A DNA stretch of 64,000 nt from Rhodoblastus sp963748385 (GTDB lineage: Bacteria; Pseudomonadota; Alphaproteobacteria; Rhizobiales; Beijerinckiaceae). The notes beneath the pieces were generated by a model. The model made no database searches, was not told the DNA's origin, and saw nothing but the letters and a program-made list of their open reading frames with translations. The stretch is taken from the NCBI GenBank assembly GCA_963748385.1, contig CAVVIQ010000008.1, positions 62,001 to 126,000 on the forward strand, written 5' to 3'. Within the stretch, counting starts at the first letter, position 1. Each line of letters opens with the position of its first letter. Positions 45,561-54,197 of the stretch are shown here, one piece after another. Made by a program: the position numbers and the translations under genes.

Positions 45561-46562
45561 TCAGGCCGCCGCCTCGACCGCCCCAATCGCCACGGCGCGC
45601 GCTTGCAGCGCGGCGCGGATGCGCCGCGGCACCTGGCGATGGCTCTTGGCGCGCGGATAGGACAATTCCTCGATCGGCTTGCCGTCCGGATGGAGCGCCT
45701 CGTGTTCGGCCCAATTGTCGAAGGCGAGGCGATCGACATTGTCGATGAAGGTCTCGGCCGGCGTATTCTCGGCCAGGATCAGCGAATGATCGTCGAGTTC
45801 GACGTGGTAATAGACCAATTGCCGCGGAACCCTTGGCTCCCGAACGATTGATGTCCCATTCACCAGCGCGCCCGCTTGGATCAGCACGTCTTCGACAAGC
45901 AGGGCGTGGTCGGGCGACAGCCGCAGGTCATGCGCCGGCGCGTTCTCGCCGAGCGCGCCGGCGCGGATCCGAATGGGCGTGACGCGCAGCGGATCGGCGA
46001 AGACGGTCGAAACCGTCTGGACCCCGAGCCAGATAATCGGCCGGCTGACGCCATCGACCGTGACAACGAGGTCGCCGCGCCTCAGGCTCTCGACCGGCGC
46101 CTCGCCATCCGGCGTGCGAATTCGGGTTCCCGCACAGAAGCAACATACGGAAATGTCCGAAACGAATGACGTCGTCGATGTGTCGATGGCATAGGCGTCC
46201 TGGTCGCTGAAACGCCCGTCGGTTCCGGTATAGAACAAATTGACTTCCGACGGATCGGCGGTCTGATTGGCTGACCACGCTCCATCGTCCGTCGCCCCAT
46301 CGGGCGCGCCGTTGGTCGTAAAAGTGATGCCGCCAAGATCGACGATCGGGCCGCCATTGAGGAACAGTTCGTTGTCGCTGCCGTCCGAGTTGACGGGTGC
46401 GACGCCCGTGATTTGCAGGTTTCCGTAAGTTCCGGTCGCGTCTGTGACCGTATAGGAGCCGTCGCTGTTTGGCGTGTCGTTCAACGTTACGACGATGTTG
46501 ACCGAAACGGGCTGACCCGTGGTCGCGTCGGTGAAGGTGAAGTTCAGGGTCTCTTGGGACAA
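45561..46562 (-). CDS. Hint-domain (hedgehog/intein-like) secreted protein
   Basis: The C-terminal half is a Hint_2 domain starting at the potential nucleophile Cys in CCFCAGTRIRTPDGEAPVES, then LRRGDLVVTVDGVSRPIIWL, HDLRLSPDHALLV and LVYYHVELDDHSLILAENTP. The N-terminal ~150 residues are beta-rich and Asp/Thr/Asn-rich (TFTDATTGQPVSVNIVVTLN), as in extracellular repeat proteins. The preferred start is the TTG at 46562 (SQETLNFTFTDA), with GAGAGG upstream; the ATG at 46646 adds 28 unfamily-like residues. No signal peptide is seen, so export would use another route. It is bracketed by the two extensin-tail copies. Confidence 0.7.
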   Translation of the reverse strand: MSQETLNFTFTDATTGQPVSVNIVVTLNDTPNSDGSYTVTDATGTYGNLQITGVAPVNSDGSDNELFLNGGPIVDLGGITFTTNGAPDGATDDGAWSANQTADPSEVNLFYTGTDGRFSDQDAYAIDTSTTSFVSDISVCCFCAGTRIRTPDGEAPVESLRRGDLVVTVDGVSRPIIWLGVQTVSTVFADPLRVTPIRIRAGALGENAPAHDLRLSPDHALLVEDVLIQAGALVNGTSIVREPRVPRQLVYYHVELDDHSLILAENTPAETFIDNVDRLAFDNWAEHEALHPDGKPIEELSYPRAKSHRQVPRRIRAALQARAVAIGAVEAAA

Positions 46563-46826
46563 CGTCGCCTCTCGCGTCTCAACCAGGAAAGGTTCGTCGC
46601 GGCCGCGCGTCTGGATTACCGTATGGTTTGCGCGCTGGAGCCACAATATTGCTGAATCACTAGCCGATCATGGTTAATGATTTCGCGATTCGTAAATTCT
46701 TCTGGCGGGCATTCCGCTGCGTTATCAACAGGTATTGCTGAAACACGGCTGCGGAAGCAGGTCGCGGCGAAAGAGACCCAGCCAAAGACGTTTTCACGAT
46801 TCCCTCTGGGCCGCGCGGCCCTACGC

Positions 46827-47918
46827 TCAACGCCCGCGCGACGGCTGCAGGTCAAAATCCGACGGCGCGCCCTCGGGCACGTAGACGCCGTCCTCGCGCA
46901 TCGCGCCGCGGGACTCGCGGCGCCGCGGCGGGAAGTCATAGGGATGCAATTCGGCGTGCAGCGTGAGCGGATGGGCGCGGCGCGGCTTTTGCTGCTCGAG
47001 GAGACGCCCGATTTCGTCGAGGTCCGGCTCCGCGCGCGCCCGGATCGCGGGCGGCGGGCGGCGACGGGCCAGGTCGGGCGCGGCGGCCGCGACCGCCAGG
47101 CTTTCGCCGTCCATCGCCAGCGTCGCCGACTCATGCGGCGCGCCGACTTGGCCGCCCGCCTGGGCTATGTCCAGATCGTCGTCGAAATCCGGCGTCTCCG
47201 GCAGATTGTCATGGGGCTCGGGCGCGATCGTGTTCTGGCGCGCCGGCCGGCAGATGCGGCGCGGCCCGGTCGAGCGCATGCCATGCATGGCCAGATCGAC
47301 ATGCATATGATTGTAATGGAAGGGATTGGCGCCGGGGCTGAGCACCGTGCTGAAGCGGTCGCAGGCGCCGCCGTGCAAGTCGCGCAAAAAAGCCTGGGTC
47401 TGCGGATCGCCACGGGTCCAGTCGTGGACATAGGTGATCCTGCGGCCGTCGGCGAGGCGGTAGCCGCCGATGTCGATGGCGTTGCCGAAGGAATGTTCGG
47501 ACAGCCGCGCCCCGAACTGGTGGTTCATCGGGCGGCAATTGTATGAGCCCATCGAGTCGATCTCGACGACATTCTGACCGAAGCGCGCCAAAGCCGCCGG
47601 CTGGACCACTTCCGCCAGCCAGCCGTCCAGCTCCGCCACCATCGAGCAGTCGAGCGTCTGGGTGGAACTGAACATCACCGCGCCATTTTGAAGCGCGGTC
47701 ACCTTCAGCGGCCGGGTCAGGCCGCAGATCGAGGGGCCGTCGATCTCGCGCGAGGCCGGCTGGACATAGGGGCTCAGGGCGACGAGATGACGGGCGAAAC
47801 AGGCCTCTTCCGCCCGGGTGCGCCAGGCCGGTCGTTCGGCGCGCTCGAATTTCGAGCAGGCGGCGAGGCCGCCGAGCCCGATGACGAGCAAGAGGAGAGA
47901 CAAACCGCGACGCGCCAT
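46827..47918 (-). CDS. Extensin-like C-terminal domain lipoprotein
   Basis: 363-residue probable lipoprotein: MARRGLSLLLLVIGLGGLAA with the lipobox LAAC (Cys21). The extensin_C domain (~55-235) shows CGLTRPLKVTAL, IDSMGSYNCRPMN, ARLSEHSFGNAIDIGGYRLA and NHMHVDLAMHG, with His/Asp/His positioned like those of M15 peptidases. It may act on the cell wall, but the activity is unproven. A low-complexity charged tail follows. The DNA of its last ~45 codons is duplicated at 45.4 kb. Confidence 0.8.
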   Translation of the reverse strand: MARRGLSLLLLVIGLGGLAACSKFERAERPAWRTRAEEACFARHLVALSPYVQPASREIDGPSICGLTRPLKVTALQNGAVMFSSTQTLDCSMVAELDGWLAEVVQPAALARFGQNVVEIDSMGSYNCRPMNHQFGARLSEHSFGNAIDIGGYRLADGRRITYVHDWTRGDPQTQAFLRDLHGGACDRFSTVLSPGANPFHYNHMHVDLAMHGMRSTGPRRICRPARQNTIAPEPHDNLPETPDFDDDLDIAQAGGQVGAPHESATLAMDGESLAVAAAAPDLARRRPPPAIRARAEPDLDEIGRLLEQQKPRRAHPLTLHAELHPYDFPPRRRESRGAMREDGVYVPEGAPSDFDLQPSRGR

Positions 47919-48017
47919 GGTGCGATTCCTGCGGCGCGCGCGTTAAGCTCCCCTCAAGCAAGATGGTTAATGGGTAAAATTTTCCTGACCGTGGCCCGAA
48001 TGCGGCGCCGGCGCGGA

Positions 48018-48473
48018 TCAGGACTCCTTGGCGTCGGGAGCCTGAGCGGCGCGACTCGCCATGAAGCGTTCAAAATCCTCGCGGTCCTTGGCGCGGCGCA
48101 GGCCTTCCAGATAATCGTAAAAGGCCTTTTCCGCCTCATGGATCTTGCGGCGCTCCGCTTCGAGCCGCTCCAGTTCGGCCTTGCGCCAATCGTCGAAGGC
48201 GGAATTGCCGCTCGCGCGCCAGCCGCCGGCCACGTCGCGCGACATCGCGCCAAGCCCGCTGCGCCTCTCGAACTCGCCCCATTTTTCCCGGGCGAAATCG
48301 CCGAAATCGCCGTCGGGGCGGATTTTGCCGTTGTAGATCTTCCAGCCCAGCAGCGCGAGGCCGACCGGCCAATAGAAGACGAAGCCAAGGACAATCGCCG
48401 CGATTTCCATCGGCTTCCAGCGCGGGCAGCGGCGATGGCCGTTCTGCGCGCCGACATGATGTGAACAACCCAT
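48018..48473 (-). CDS. DUF2852 membrane protein
   Basis: 151 residues, function unknown, typical of Rhizobiales. One transmembrane helix is seen (EIAAIVLGFVFYWPVGLALL, ~23-42). It is followed by a soluble part with DFGDFAREKWGEFERRSGLG and a charged coiled-coil-like stretch, AELERLEAERRKIHEAEKAF, with FYDYLEGLRRAKDREDFERF. The ATG at 48473 or the internal one at MEIAAIV may be the start. Confidence 0.75.
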   Translation of the reverse strand: MGCSHHVGAQNGHRRCPRWKPMEIAAIVLGFVFYWPVGLALLGWKIYNGKIRPDGDFGDFAREKWGEFERRSGLGAMSRDVAGGWRASGNSAFDDWRKAELERLEAERRKIHEAEKAFYDYLEGLRRAKDREDFERFMASRAAQAPDAKES

Positions 48474-48572
48474 GATGTTCTCCCTTCATCCCGGTCGATC
48501 CGGCCGGCGATGTGAATGTTATATACATTTACATCGCCGATTTCCAGAGGGGGCGGACGCAAATTTTTGCGA

Positions 48573-49238
48573 TCACGCCGGCGGCATGATCGGGACGACG
48601 CCCAAGGCCTTGCGCACCGCGGCCTCGATCAGCGCCGCGACCGATTCCTCCAGCAAAGCCAGCGGCTGATCGGGGCTTTCGGCAAAATGGCCAGCGAGCA
48701 TGAGGTCGGCGATTCCGTGGGTCGTCGCCCAGATTTCCAGCGCCAGCGCGCGGGCGCCCTGCTCGGGCGCATGAAACTGACGCAGCACCGCGACGGTCGT
48801 GCGCAGCAGGTCGTCGAAGGCCTTTTGGCCGGCTTTGTCGCCGCTTTGCCGCGCCAAAGCCCCGGCGTCGCCGAACATCGCCTTGTAAAGCCCCGGCTCC
48901 TCCCGCGCGAAGGCCAGATAGGCCGCGCCGCGCCGGCGCAAGGCGGAAATGGCGTCGGGCCGGCCGCCGTCCCAGGCGCGCGCCAGTTTTTCGTTGAAAT
49001 GTTCGAAACCTTCTTTCGCCAGTTCGACGATCAGGGCGTCGCGGTCGGCGAAATGGCGATAGGGCGCCGCGCCGGTGACGCCGACCCTTTTCGCCGCCTC
49101 CGCCAGGGTGAAGCCGGCGGGGCCGCGTTCGGAGATCAGGGCGCGCGCCGCCGCGAGCAGCGCCTCGCGCAGCCGGCCATGATGGTAGCTCCGCCCCTTC
49201 CCGGCGCGCCGTCCGCAAAAGCCGCCCTCGGCGCCCAT
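48573..49238 (-). CDS. TetR-family transcriptional regulator
   Basis: 221-residue TetR-type repressor. The ATG at 49238 follows GGAGGAAGGAT, a strong ribosome-binding site. The N-terminal DNA-binding domain reads RLREALLAAARALISERGPA and TLAEAAKRVGVTGAAPYRHF with the family's F-x-x-R-D-A-L. The C-terminal ligand domain resembles the WHG-type class (LAREEPGLYKAMFGD and LEIWATTHGIADLML). The regulated genes are not clear; no transporter or oxidoreductase is adjacent. Confidence 0.85.
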   Translation of the reverse strand: MGAEGGFCGRRAGKGRSYHHGRLREALLAAARALISERGPAGFTLAEAAKRVGVTGAAPYRHFADRDALIVELAKEGFEHFNEKLARAWDGGRPDAISALRRRGAAYLAFAREEPGLYKAMFGDAGALARQSGDKAGQKAFDDLLRTTVAVLRQFHAPEQGARALALEIWATTHGIADLMLAGHFAESPDQPLALLEESVAALIEAAVRKALGVVPIMPPA

Positions 49239-49564
49239 ATCCTTCCTCCGCCCGAACTCGATGCGCATCTTAGAGCGTTTTCCGACCATATTGACACAAT
49301 CTCCCGAGGGGTGGCGCGCTGCGGCGCGGGCGACGGCGACGGGCTGTGTCGGGGACATGGCCGAGCCGCGCGAACGGCGCGGCGCCCTTCCTTTGGGCAG
49401 AAAACGCGCAAATGCATACAGTTCGGGCGCATATGCCCGTCATTTGGAATTGTTGAAACAGGTCATGAAATTTACACTTCATTAATCATCGCGGGATGGA
49501 AATCGAAACAACGGCGATTGAAGTCTTGTGGTGTGAGTCGTTCCGACTTGCTGGAGGGCCAACA
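49239..49564. other. Intergenic region upstream of a small ORF
   Basis: No gene recognised. AT content rises from about 49420, consistent with a promoter for the short membrane peptide that starts at 49565. Confidence 0.35.
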
Positions 49565-49648
49565 ATGACGACAACGATCAAGGTTGAAATTGCTTCGGTT
49601 TGCGCCGCCTTTGCTTTTGTCGCCGCGATTCTGGCCGTCGTCTGGTAA
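49565..49648 (+). CDS. 27-residue single-helix membrane peptide
   Basis: Short ORF with a very good GGAGGG ribosome-binding site 6 bases upstream: MTTTIKVEIASVCAAFAFVA and then AILAVVW. Apart from a short polar start, it is one hydrophobic helix ending in Trp. It has no known family that I can name. The spacing, the ribosome-binding site and a strong terminator about 140 bases downstream support real expression; it could regulate a membrane complex or be a small stress peptide. Confidence 0.45.
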   Translation: MTTTIKVEIASVCAAFAFVAAILAVVW

Positions 49649-49789
49649 GTCTGGCCCTCTCCGACCATCGCCGACAGCGTGCGGCGCCGGTCGGCCGTCG
49701 CCAAGGCCCGGACTTGCGGGAGCCGGGAATTCCTCCTTCCTGACTGGCTTCACGAGGCCGGGCCGTTCGAGCGCTCGGGCGACGGACAG

Positions 49790-49831
49790 AAAGCCTTCCG
49801 CGACCGGATCGGTCGCGGAAGGCTTTTTTTT
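49790..49831. terminator. Intrinsic terminator
   Basis: AAAGCCTTCCGCGACC pairs with GGTCGCGGAAGGCTTT around GGATC and is followed by a run of eight Ts on the plus strand. The leading A-run is short, so it mainly ends plus-strand transcription. Confidence 0.85.
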
Positions 49832-49938
49832 GCGAAAAAACCGGCCGCTATTGCGCCGCATGCGGCTGACGCCGCGGCCAGGCTTTCCACGATCGTCCGG
49901 CAGGCGCGGGAAACTGCGTCATTCTCGCGGAACTGGCG

Positions 49939-50916
49939 TCATTTCGTGAGTCTATGGCCCGCCGCCTGCCAGAACAGGCGGTCCTGCGACTGCGCCAGCA
50001 TTTCCATCTTGCGCAGGTTGATCGGCGCGAGATTCATCACCGAATCGACCCATATGTCGGTGACGTCCCGCAACTCCTGGAGCGGGAGCGGCGCCACGCG
50101 CCGGCGAACCTTGCCGATGGCCCCGAGCAGGCCGTGACGCCGCGAATTTTCGGCGATGAAGGCGCGCGTGCGCGCGCGCCCTTCGCCCTTTTCGACCAGG
50201 ACGTCGACGAGACCCATCTCGTAGAAATCCTCCGACTTGAACATCCGCCCGCCCAGGATCAGCTTTTCCGCGCGCGACGCGTCGAGGCGCCGCGACAACA
50301 GGCTATAGGCGCCCATGCCCGGGAAGGTGTGGAAGAGGGCTTCGGGAAAGCCGAGATCGACCCCCCGTTCGGCGATGACATATTGGCAGCTGAGCGCCGC
50401 CTCCAGGCCCCCGCCGAGGGCGTCGCCCTCCAGCAGGGCGATGGTCACCACCGGCGAGTCGAAACCATTGTAATTATTGTAGATCGCCTCCACACACGCA
50501 TAGGCGTAGTCGCGCAGTCCCTCAGCGTCGCGCGCCCGGACCCGGTCGAGGAAAAAGGACAGGTCGCCGCCCAGGTTGAACACGCCCGGACGCAATGAGC
50601 CGCCGACGAAGAACTTGACCGGCGGATCGTCGAATTGGGCGCCGGCGTAAAGCGCCCGAATATCGGCGTTGAGCGCGTTCAGTTCGCGCAGCAGCGGCTT
50701 GGTCCAGCTCACGCTGTTCTCATGCCGCATCGAGCACCAGACCGTCCTGGACGCCGGATCGAAGCGGACGTCCAGCGTCTGGCGAGGCTTGACCAGAAAC
50801 TCCAGCGGCAACGGCAGTTCGCTGTCGCGATTCGGGCCGCGATGCTTTCCACGGGCGACATGACTTGGCACGGGGCGAGCGTTCGGTAGGGACGAAAGGT
50901 CGAGCGATTGCGTCAT
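49939..50916 (-). CDS. RpfF-like diffusible-signal-factor synthase (crotonase fold)
   Basis: 325-residue crotonase-family protein starting MTQSLDLSSLPNARP at 50916. The sequence around FVGGSLRPGVFNLGGDLSFF and ALLEGDALGGGLEAALSCQY is that of RpfF enzymes. These make cis-2-unsaturated fatty-acid signals through combined thioesterase and dehydratase activity. The two RpfF glutamates appear in GGLEAALS and in GFPEALFHTFPGMGAYS. There is an N-terminal extension of ~70 residues. No RpfC/RpfG/RpfR receptor gene is adjacent. A general enoyl-CoA hydratase is less likely because of the RpfF-type motif order. Confidence 0.75.
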   Translation of the reverse strand: MTQSLDLSSLPNARPVPSHVARGKHRGPNRDSELPLPLEFLVKPRQTLDVRFDPASRTVWCSMRHENSVSWTKPLLRELNALNADIRALYAGAQFDDPPVKFFVGGSLRPGVFNLGGDLSFFLDRVRARDAEGLRDYAYACVEAIYNNYNGFDSPVVTIALLEGDALGGGLEAALSCQYVIAERGVDLGFPEALFHTFPGMGAYSLLSRRLDASRAEKLILGGRMFKSEDFYEMGLVDVLVEKGEGRARTRAFIAENSRRHGLLGAIGKVRRRVAPLPLQELRDVTDIWVDSVMNLAPINLRKMEMLAQSQDRLFWQAAGHRLTK

Positions 50917-51094
50917 GACTGCGAACATTCCCATACGCGCCGCGCCCCCATCGGAAACGCGTGTCGGACATGTTAACAAAGGTTAACGGTCCGAAATGTT
51001 ATGGAGGAAACGAACGCAAACCTTCGGCGCAAATTTTTTCCGCGCGAAAGCCACTACGAATCAATCGGATACACAACTCGTAAGCTGTGCGCGC

Positions 51095-52699
51095 TTAGTT
51101 GCCGTTCGTCAAGGCGCTATCGATGAGGGACGCGCCGTGACGGGCCAGCAGACCGCTGGGATCGCCATAGGATTCAATCAATTCGGCAAGGGTTCGGGGC
51201 GGGGAATCCGCCATGCCGAACAGCGCCTCCTCGCCGAGGATCCGCGCCGGCGCGATCCCGGCCGCGCGGGCGATCGAAAGCCGCGCCGCCCGCAGGCGTT
51301 CGAGCCGCCGCGACCGCTCGACGTCGAGGCACTTCCGCGTCCGCGTCCATTCGTCCGCCGGCGTCATCCGCTCGTAAAGCCCCTCCGTCGGCGCGGGCGG
51401 CGGGAGCAACGCCGTCAGCCCGCGCTGAAAGCCATGGCGGATCAGGCTCCAGGCCTCACGCGGCGCGGCGCCGGCAAAACTCACGGCGCGACGCGCCAGC
51501 CGCCCGCCGCGCCGGCAATTGTCGCAGCGCCCGCAGGGCGCCGCCGCCTCGCCCAGCGCCCGGAGCAAGGCCTGCTCGCGGCAGGACGCGGCCAGAAAAT
51601 AATTTGACAGCGCCCGCGCCCTTTCGCCCGCCGCCGGATCGATCCGCGCGAGGTCGAAACGCGCGGCGCGCAGTTTCGTCATGGCCGCGGGCGGGTAGAG
51701 CGCGATGGCTTCCGCCGGCAGACCGTCGCGGCCCGCCCGCCCGGTTTCCTGGTAAAGCGTCTCCAGATCGTCCGGCGGATCGAAATGGATGACGAAACGC
51801 ACGTCGGGTTTGTCCACGCCGAGGCCGAAAGCGATGGTCGCCGCCATCGTCAGGTCGGCGCGCGCGAGAAATTCGTCCTGCCGCGCCGCCCGCAATTCCA
51901 GAGGCAGTCCGGCGTGAAAGGACGAGGCCTCAAGTCCCGCGCCGGTCAGCGCGGCGGCGACGCGATCCGCCGTCTCGCGCGCCCGGCAATAGACGATCCC
52001 GGCGCGGTCGCGCCGCGCGGCGACCAGTCCAATCAGCTGACCCATCGGATCGCGCTCGCGTGCGAGCGCCGAGAGGGCGATTGCCGGCCGCCGGAAGGAT
52101 TGGACGAACAGGCGCGGCGGCCGGGCGAACAGATTTTCGAGGATGTCGGCCCGCGTGCGCGGCGACGCCGTCGCCGTGGCCGCGATGATCTGCGGCGCGC
52201 CGAGCGATTCGGCCAAGCCTGCGATCCGGCGATAGTCGGGCCGAAAGTCGTGGCCCCAACGGGAGACGCAATGGGCCTCGTCCACGGCGATGGCGCGCAC
52301 GCCCGCCCCGCGCAGCAGGGCGAGCGCGTCAGGGTCGCCAAGGCGTTCGGGCGCGAGATAGAGCAGCCGCAGACGGCGCGATTCGAGGCCGTCGCGGATT
52401 TGCCGCCAGGCCTCGGGCGCGAGACCGGCGCGCCAAGCGGCGGCGGGCAGTCCGAGCGCCTTCAGCTTGCGCGCCTGATCGCGCATCAGCGCGACCAGCG
52501 GCGAGACCACGAGAGTCAGGCCCGGACGAAGAAAGGCCGGGAGCTGATAGATCAGCGATTTTCCGGAGCCGGTCGACGCCAGGACGAAAAGATCCTCGCC
52601 GTCGAGCGCCGCTTCGAGCGCCTCGGCCTGGCCCGGCAGGAAATCCGGAAATCCGAAGCGGTCGCGCAGAAGCGCGCGCGCTTGCGCGAGATCAGCCAT
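51095..52699 (-). CDS. recQ: RecQ-family ATP-dependent DNA helicase
   Basis: 3'-5' DNA helicase of recombination and repair. The ATG at 52699 gives MADLAQARALLRDRFGFPDF. Motifs are ASTGSGKSLIYQLPA (I), VVSPLVALMRDQ (Ia), VDEAHCVSRWGHDFRPDY (II plus the RecQ aromatic loop), ATATAS (III), GIVYCRARETAD (IV) and QETGRAGRDGLPAEAI (VI). A zinc subdomain follows with CREQ...CGRCDNCRRGG. There is no clear HRDC domain, and the C-terminal ~110 residues are Arg-rich. It has 534 residues. It may be a RecQ paralogue rather than the main one. Confidence 0.9.
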   Translation of the reverse strand: MADLAQARALLRDRFGFPDFLPGQAEALEAALDGEDLFVLASTGSGKSLIYQLPAFLRPGLTLVVSPLVALMRDQARKLKALGLPAAAWRAGLAPEAWRQIRDGLESRRLRLLYLAPERLGDPDALALLRGAGVRAIAVDEAHCVSRWGHDFRPDYRRIAGLAESLGAPQIIAATATASPRTRADILENLFARPPRLFVQSFRRPAIALSALARERDPMGQLIGLVAARRDRAGIVYCRARETADRVAAALTGAGLEASSFHAGLPLELRAARQDEFLARADLTMAATIAFGLGVDKPDVRFVIHFDPPDDLETLYQETGRAGRDGLPAEAIALYPPAAMTKLRAARFDLARIDPAAGERARALSNYFLAASCREQALLRALGEAAAPCGRCDNCRRGGRLARRAVSFAGAAPREAWSLIRHGFQRGLTALLPPPAPTEGLYERMTPADEWTRTRKCLDVERSRRLERLRAARLSIARAAGIAPARILGEEALFGMADSPPRTLAELIESYGDPSGLLARHGASLIDSALTNGN

Positions 52700-52882
52700 G
52701 GCGCGGCCCCGCCGCGACAAAAAGCGGCGCCGGAATCGCGCCCGGGGCAAAGAAAGAAGCGATTGTCATTCGCCTGTCCACGGCCTAGATTGCGCCCACC
52801 AGGATATTCCTCGGCCGCGCGCCTTGGAAGTGCGCTGGGGCTTGATTTCGCAGGTTCTCTGCCTTCAGGAAGGAAACGACAT

Positions 52883-53272
52883 ATGAAGCTCATCCACGTT
52901 TTACCGGCGGCCGCGGCTCTCGCCTTCATCTCCACCGCCGCCCTCGCCGCGGGCGATCCCGCCGCGGGCGAAAAAGTATTCATGAAGTGCAAGGCCTGCC
53001 ACCAGATCGGCGCGGGCGCGCATAACGCCGTCGGCCCGGATCTCAACGGCCTCAATGGCCGCAAGGCGGGCACGGAAGCCGGCTACAATTATTCCGCCGC
53101 CATGAAGGGCGCCGGCTTCAACTGGGACGAGGCCAATTTCCTGGCCTATATCACCAACCCCAAGGCCAAGGTGCCCGGCAACAAGATGCCTTTCGCCGGC
53201 CTGCCGGCCGAAGCCGACCGCAACAATGTCTGGGCCTATATCTCCCAGTTCAAGGCCGACGGCTCCAAGTAA
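52883..53272 (+). CDS. Class I cytochrome c (cytochrome c2 / c550 type)
   Basis: Soluble periplasmic electron carrier of 129 residues, a likely partner of the bc1 complex at 40.4-43.1 kb. The ATG at 52883 follows AGGAAACG. The signal peptide MKLIHVLPAAAALAFISTAA ends ALA-A. The haem motif is CKACH in VFMKCKACHQIGAGAHNAVG, and the sixth ligand Met is in PGNKMPFAGLPA. A terminator follows. Confidence 0.93.
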   Translation: MKLIHVLPAAAALAFISTAALAAGDPAAGEKVFMKCKACHQIGAGAHNAVGPDLNGLNGRKAGTEAGYNYSAAMKGAGFNWDEANFLAYITNPKAKVPGNKMPFAGLPAEADRNNVWAYISQFKADGSK

Positions 53273-53299
53273 GTCTTGGCCTTCTGAACAGGCTTTGCG

Positions 53300-53327
53300 C
53301 GCCGGCCGCTTGTGCGGCCGGCGTTTT
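53300..53327 (+). terminator. Intrinsic terminator after cytochrome c
   Basis: CGCCGGCCGC pairs with GCGGCCGGCG around TTGT, followed by TTTT CG TTT on the plus strand, 28 bases after the cytochrome stop. Confidence 0.85.
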
Positions 53328-53401
53328 CGTTTCCGGTCAAGCGAAAGCAGACCCGGCGGAAGCCATTTGCGGGCGTTCGCATTTCCGACTAAACCGCCGC
53401 C

Positions 53402-53902
53402 ATGACCGACCTGCACCTCCACTTCGCCCATGCCGCGCCCGCCGACCGACCCGCGATCCTGAAACTGGAGGAGCGCGCCTTCGGCCCCGGCCGTTTCGCC
53501 AAGACCGCCTACCGCCTGCGCGAGGGCGTCGAACCCGACTGGAGCCTTTCCTATCTCGTCCGAATCGGCGGCATGCTGGTCGGCGCCAATATCGTGACCC
53601 GCATTCTCGTCGGCGGCGCCCCCGCCCTGCTGCTCGGCCCGCTCACCGTGGAGGAGCCGTTCCGCGCCCGCGGCCTCGGCGAGGCCCTGGCCCAGAAATC
53701 GCTCCAGGCGGCGCGCGAGGCCGGCCACAGCCTGGTGATCCTGGTCGGCGATCCGCCGCTTTACGACCGGATGGGTTTTTCGCGCGCTCCGCTTGGCCAA
53801 TTCGTCTTCCCCGGCCCGGTCGATCCCGCCCGCATCCTCTATTACGAATTGCAGCCGGGCGCCTTGCAGAGCCACAAGGGCGCCGTGCGCCCGGCGGTTT
53901 AG
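53402..53902 (+). CDS. GNAT-family N-acetyltransferase
   Basis: 166-residue acetyl-CoA-dependent acyltransferase of the YhbS-like group. It has an N-terminal RPAILKLEERAFGPGRF. The acetyl-CoA-binding motif A is in LLGPLTVEEPFRARGLGEAL, followed by AREAGHSLVILVGDPPLYDR and MGFSRAPLG. The substrate is unknown. It is monocistronic and immediately left of the RiPP-like region. Confidence 0.85.
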   Translation: MTDLHLHFAHAAPADRPAILKLEERAFGPGRFAKTAYRLREGVEPDWSLSYLVRIGGMLVGANIVTRILVGGAPALLLGPLTVEEPFRARGLGEALAQKSLQAAREAGHSLVILVGDPPLYDRMGFSRAPLGQFVFPGPVDPARILYYELQPGALQSHKGAVRPAV

Positions 53903-54023
53903 TCGTCTGCGTCTTGGTCTGACAGAAACGTTCCGCGCGCCGCCCTGGTGATGGAAATCCGAGATTTTTTCGTTCGCGAACGGCCCAAATCGGCGGGTAG
54001 CAGTCTTGGACCGAAGGACCGGT

Positions 54024-54197
54024 CTACGCGGATGAGCGGTCGAAGGCGAAATGGAAAGGATGCGCCAGGTGCTGCCCATAGCGACCGTCCACATTGCGGA
54101 CGTTGAAGCTAACGATGAATGGCGCTTCTAGCAGCTCAGGCGCGTGCGCGTAGGATTGTTCAAGGCCGATGACGCGATTTTTCCTATCGCGCGTCAC
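54024..54197 (-). CDS. 57-codon ORF translationally coupled to the radical SAM gene
   Basis: Its GTG start (54197) overlaps the stop of the repaired radical SAM/SPASM gene as GTGA. The product is MTRDRKNRVIGLEQSYAHAP, then ELLEAPFIVSFNVRNVDGRY and GQHLAHPFHFAFDRSSA. No family is recognised and there are no Cys residues. It may be an accessory or immunity factor of the RiPP cluster, or the tail of an older gene that remained after insertion. The exact 4-base overlap is the main support. Confidence 0.4.
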   Translation of the reverse strand: MTRDRKNRVIGLEQSYAHAPELLEAPFIVSFNVRNVDGRYGQHLAHPFHFAFDRSSA

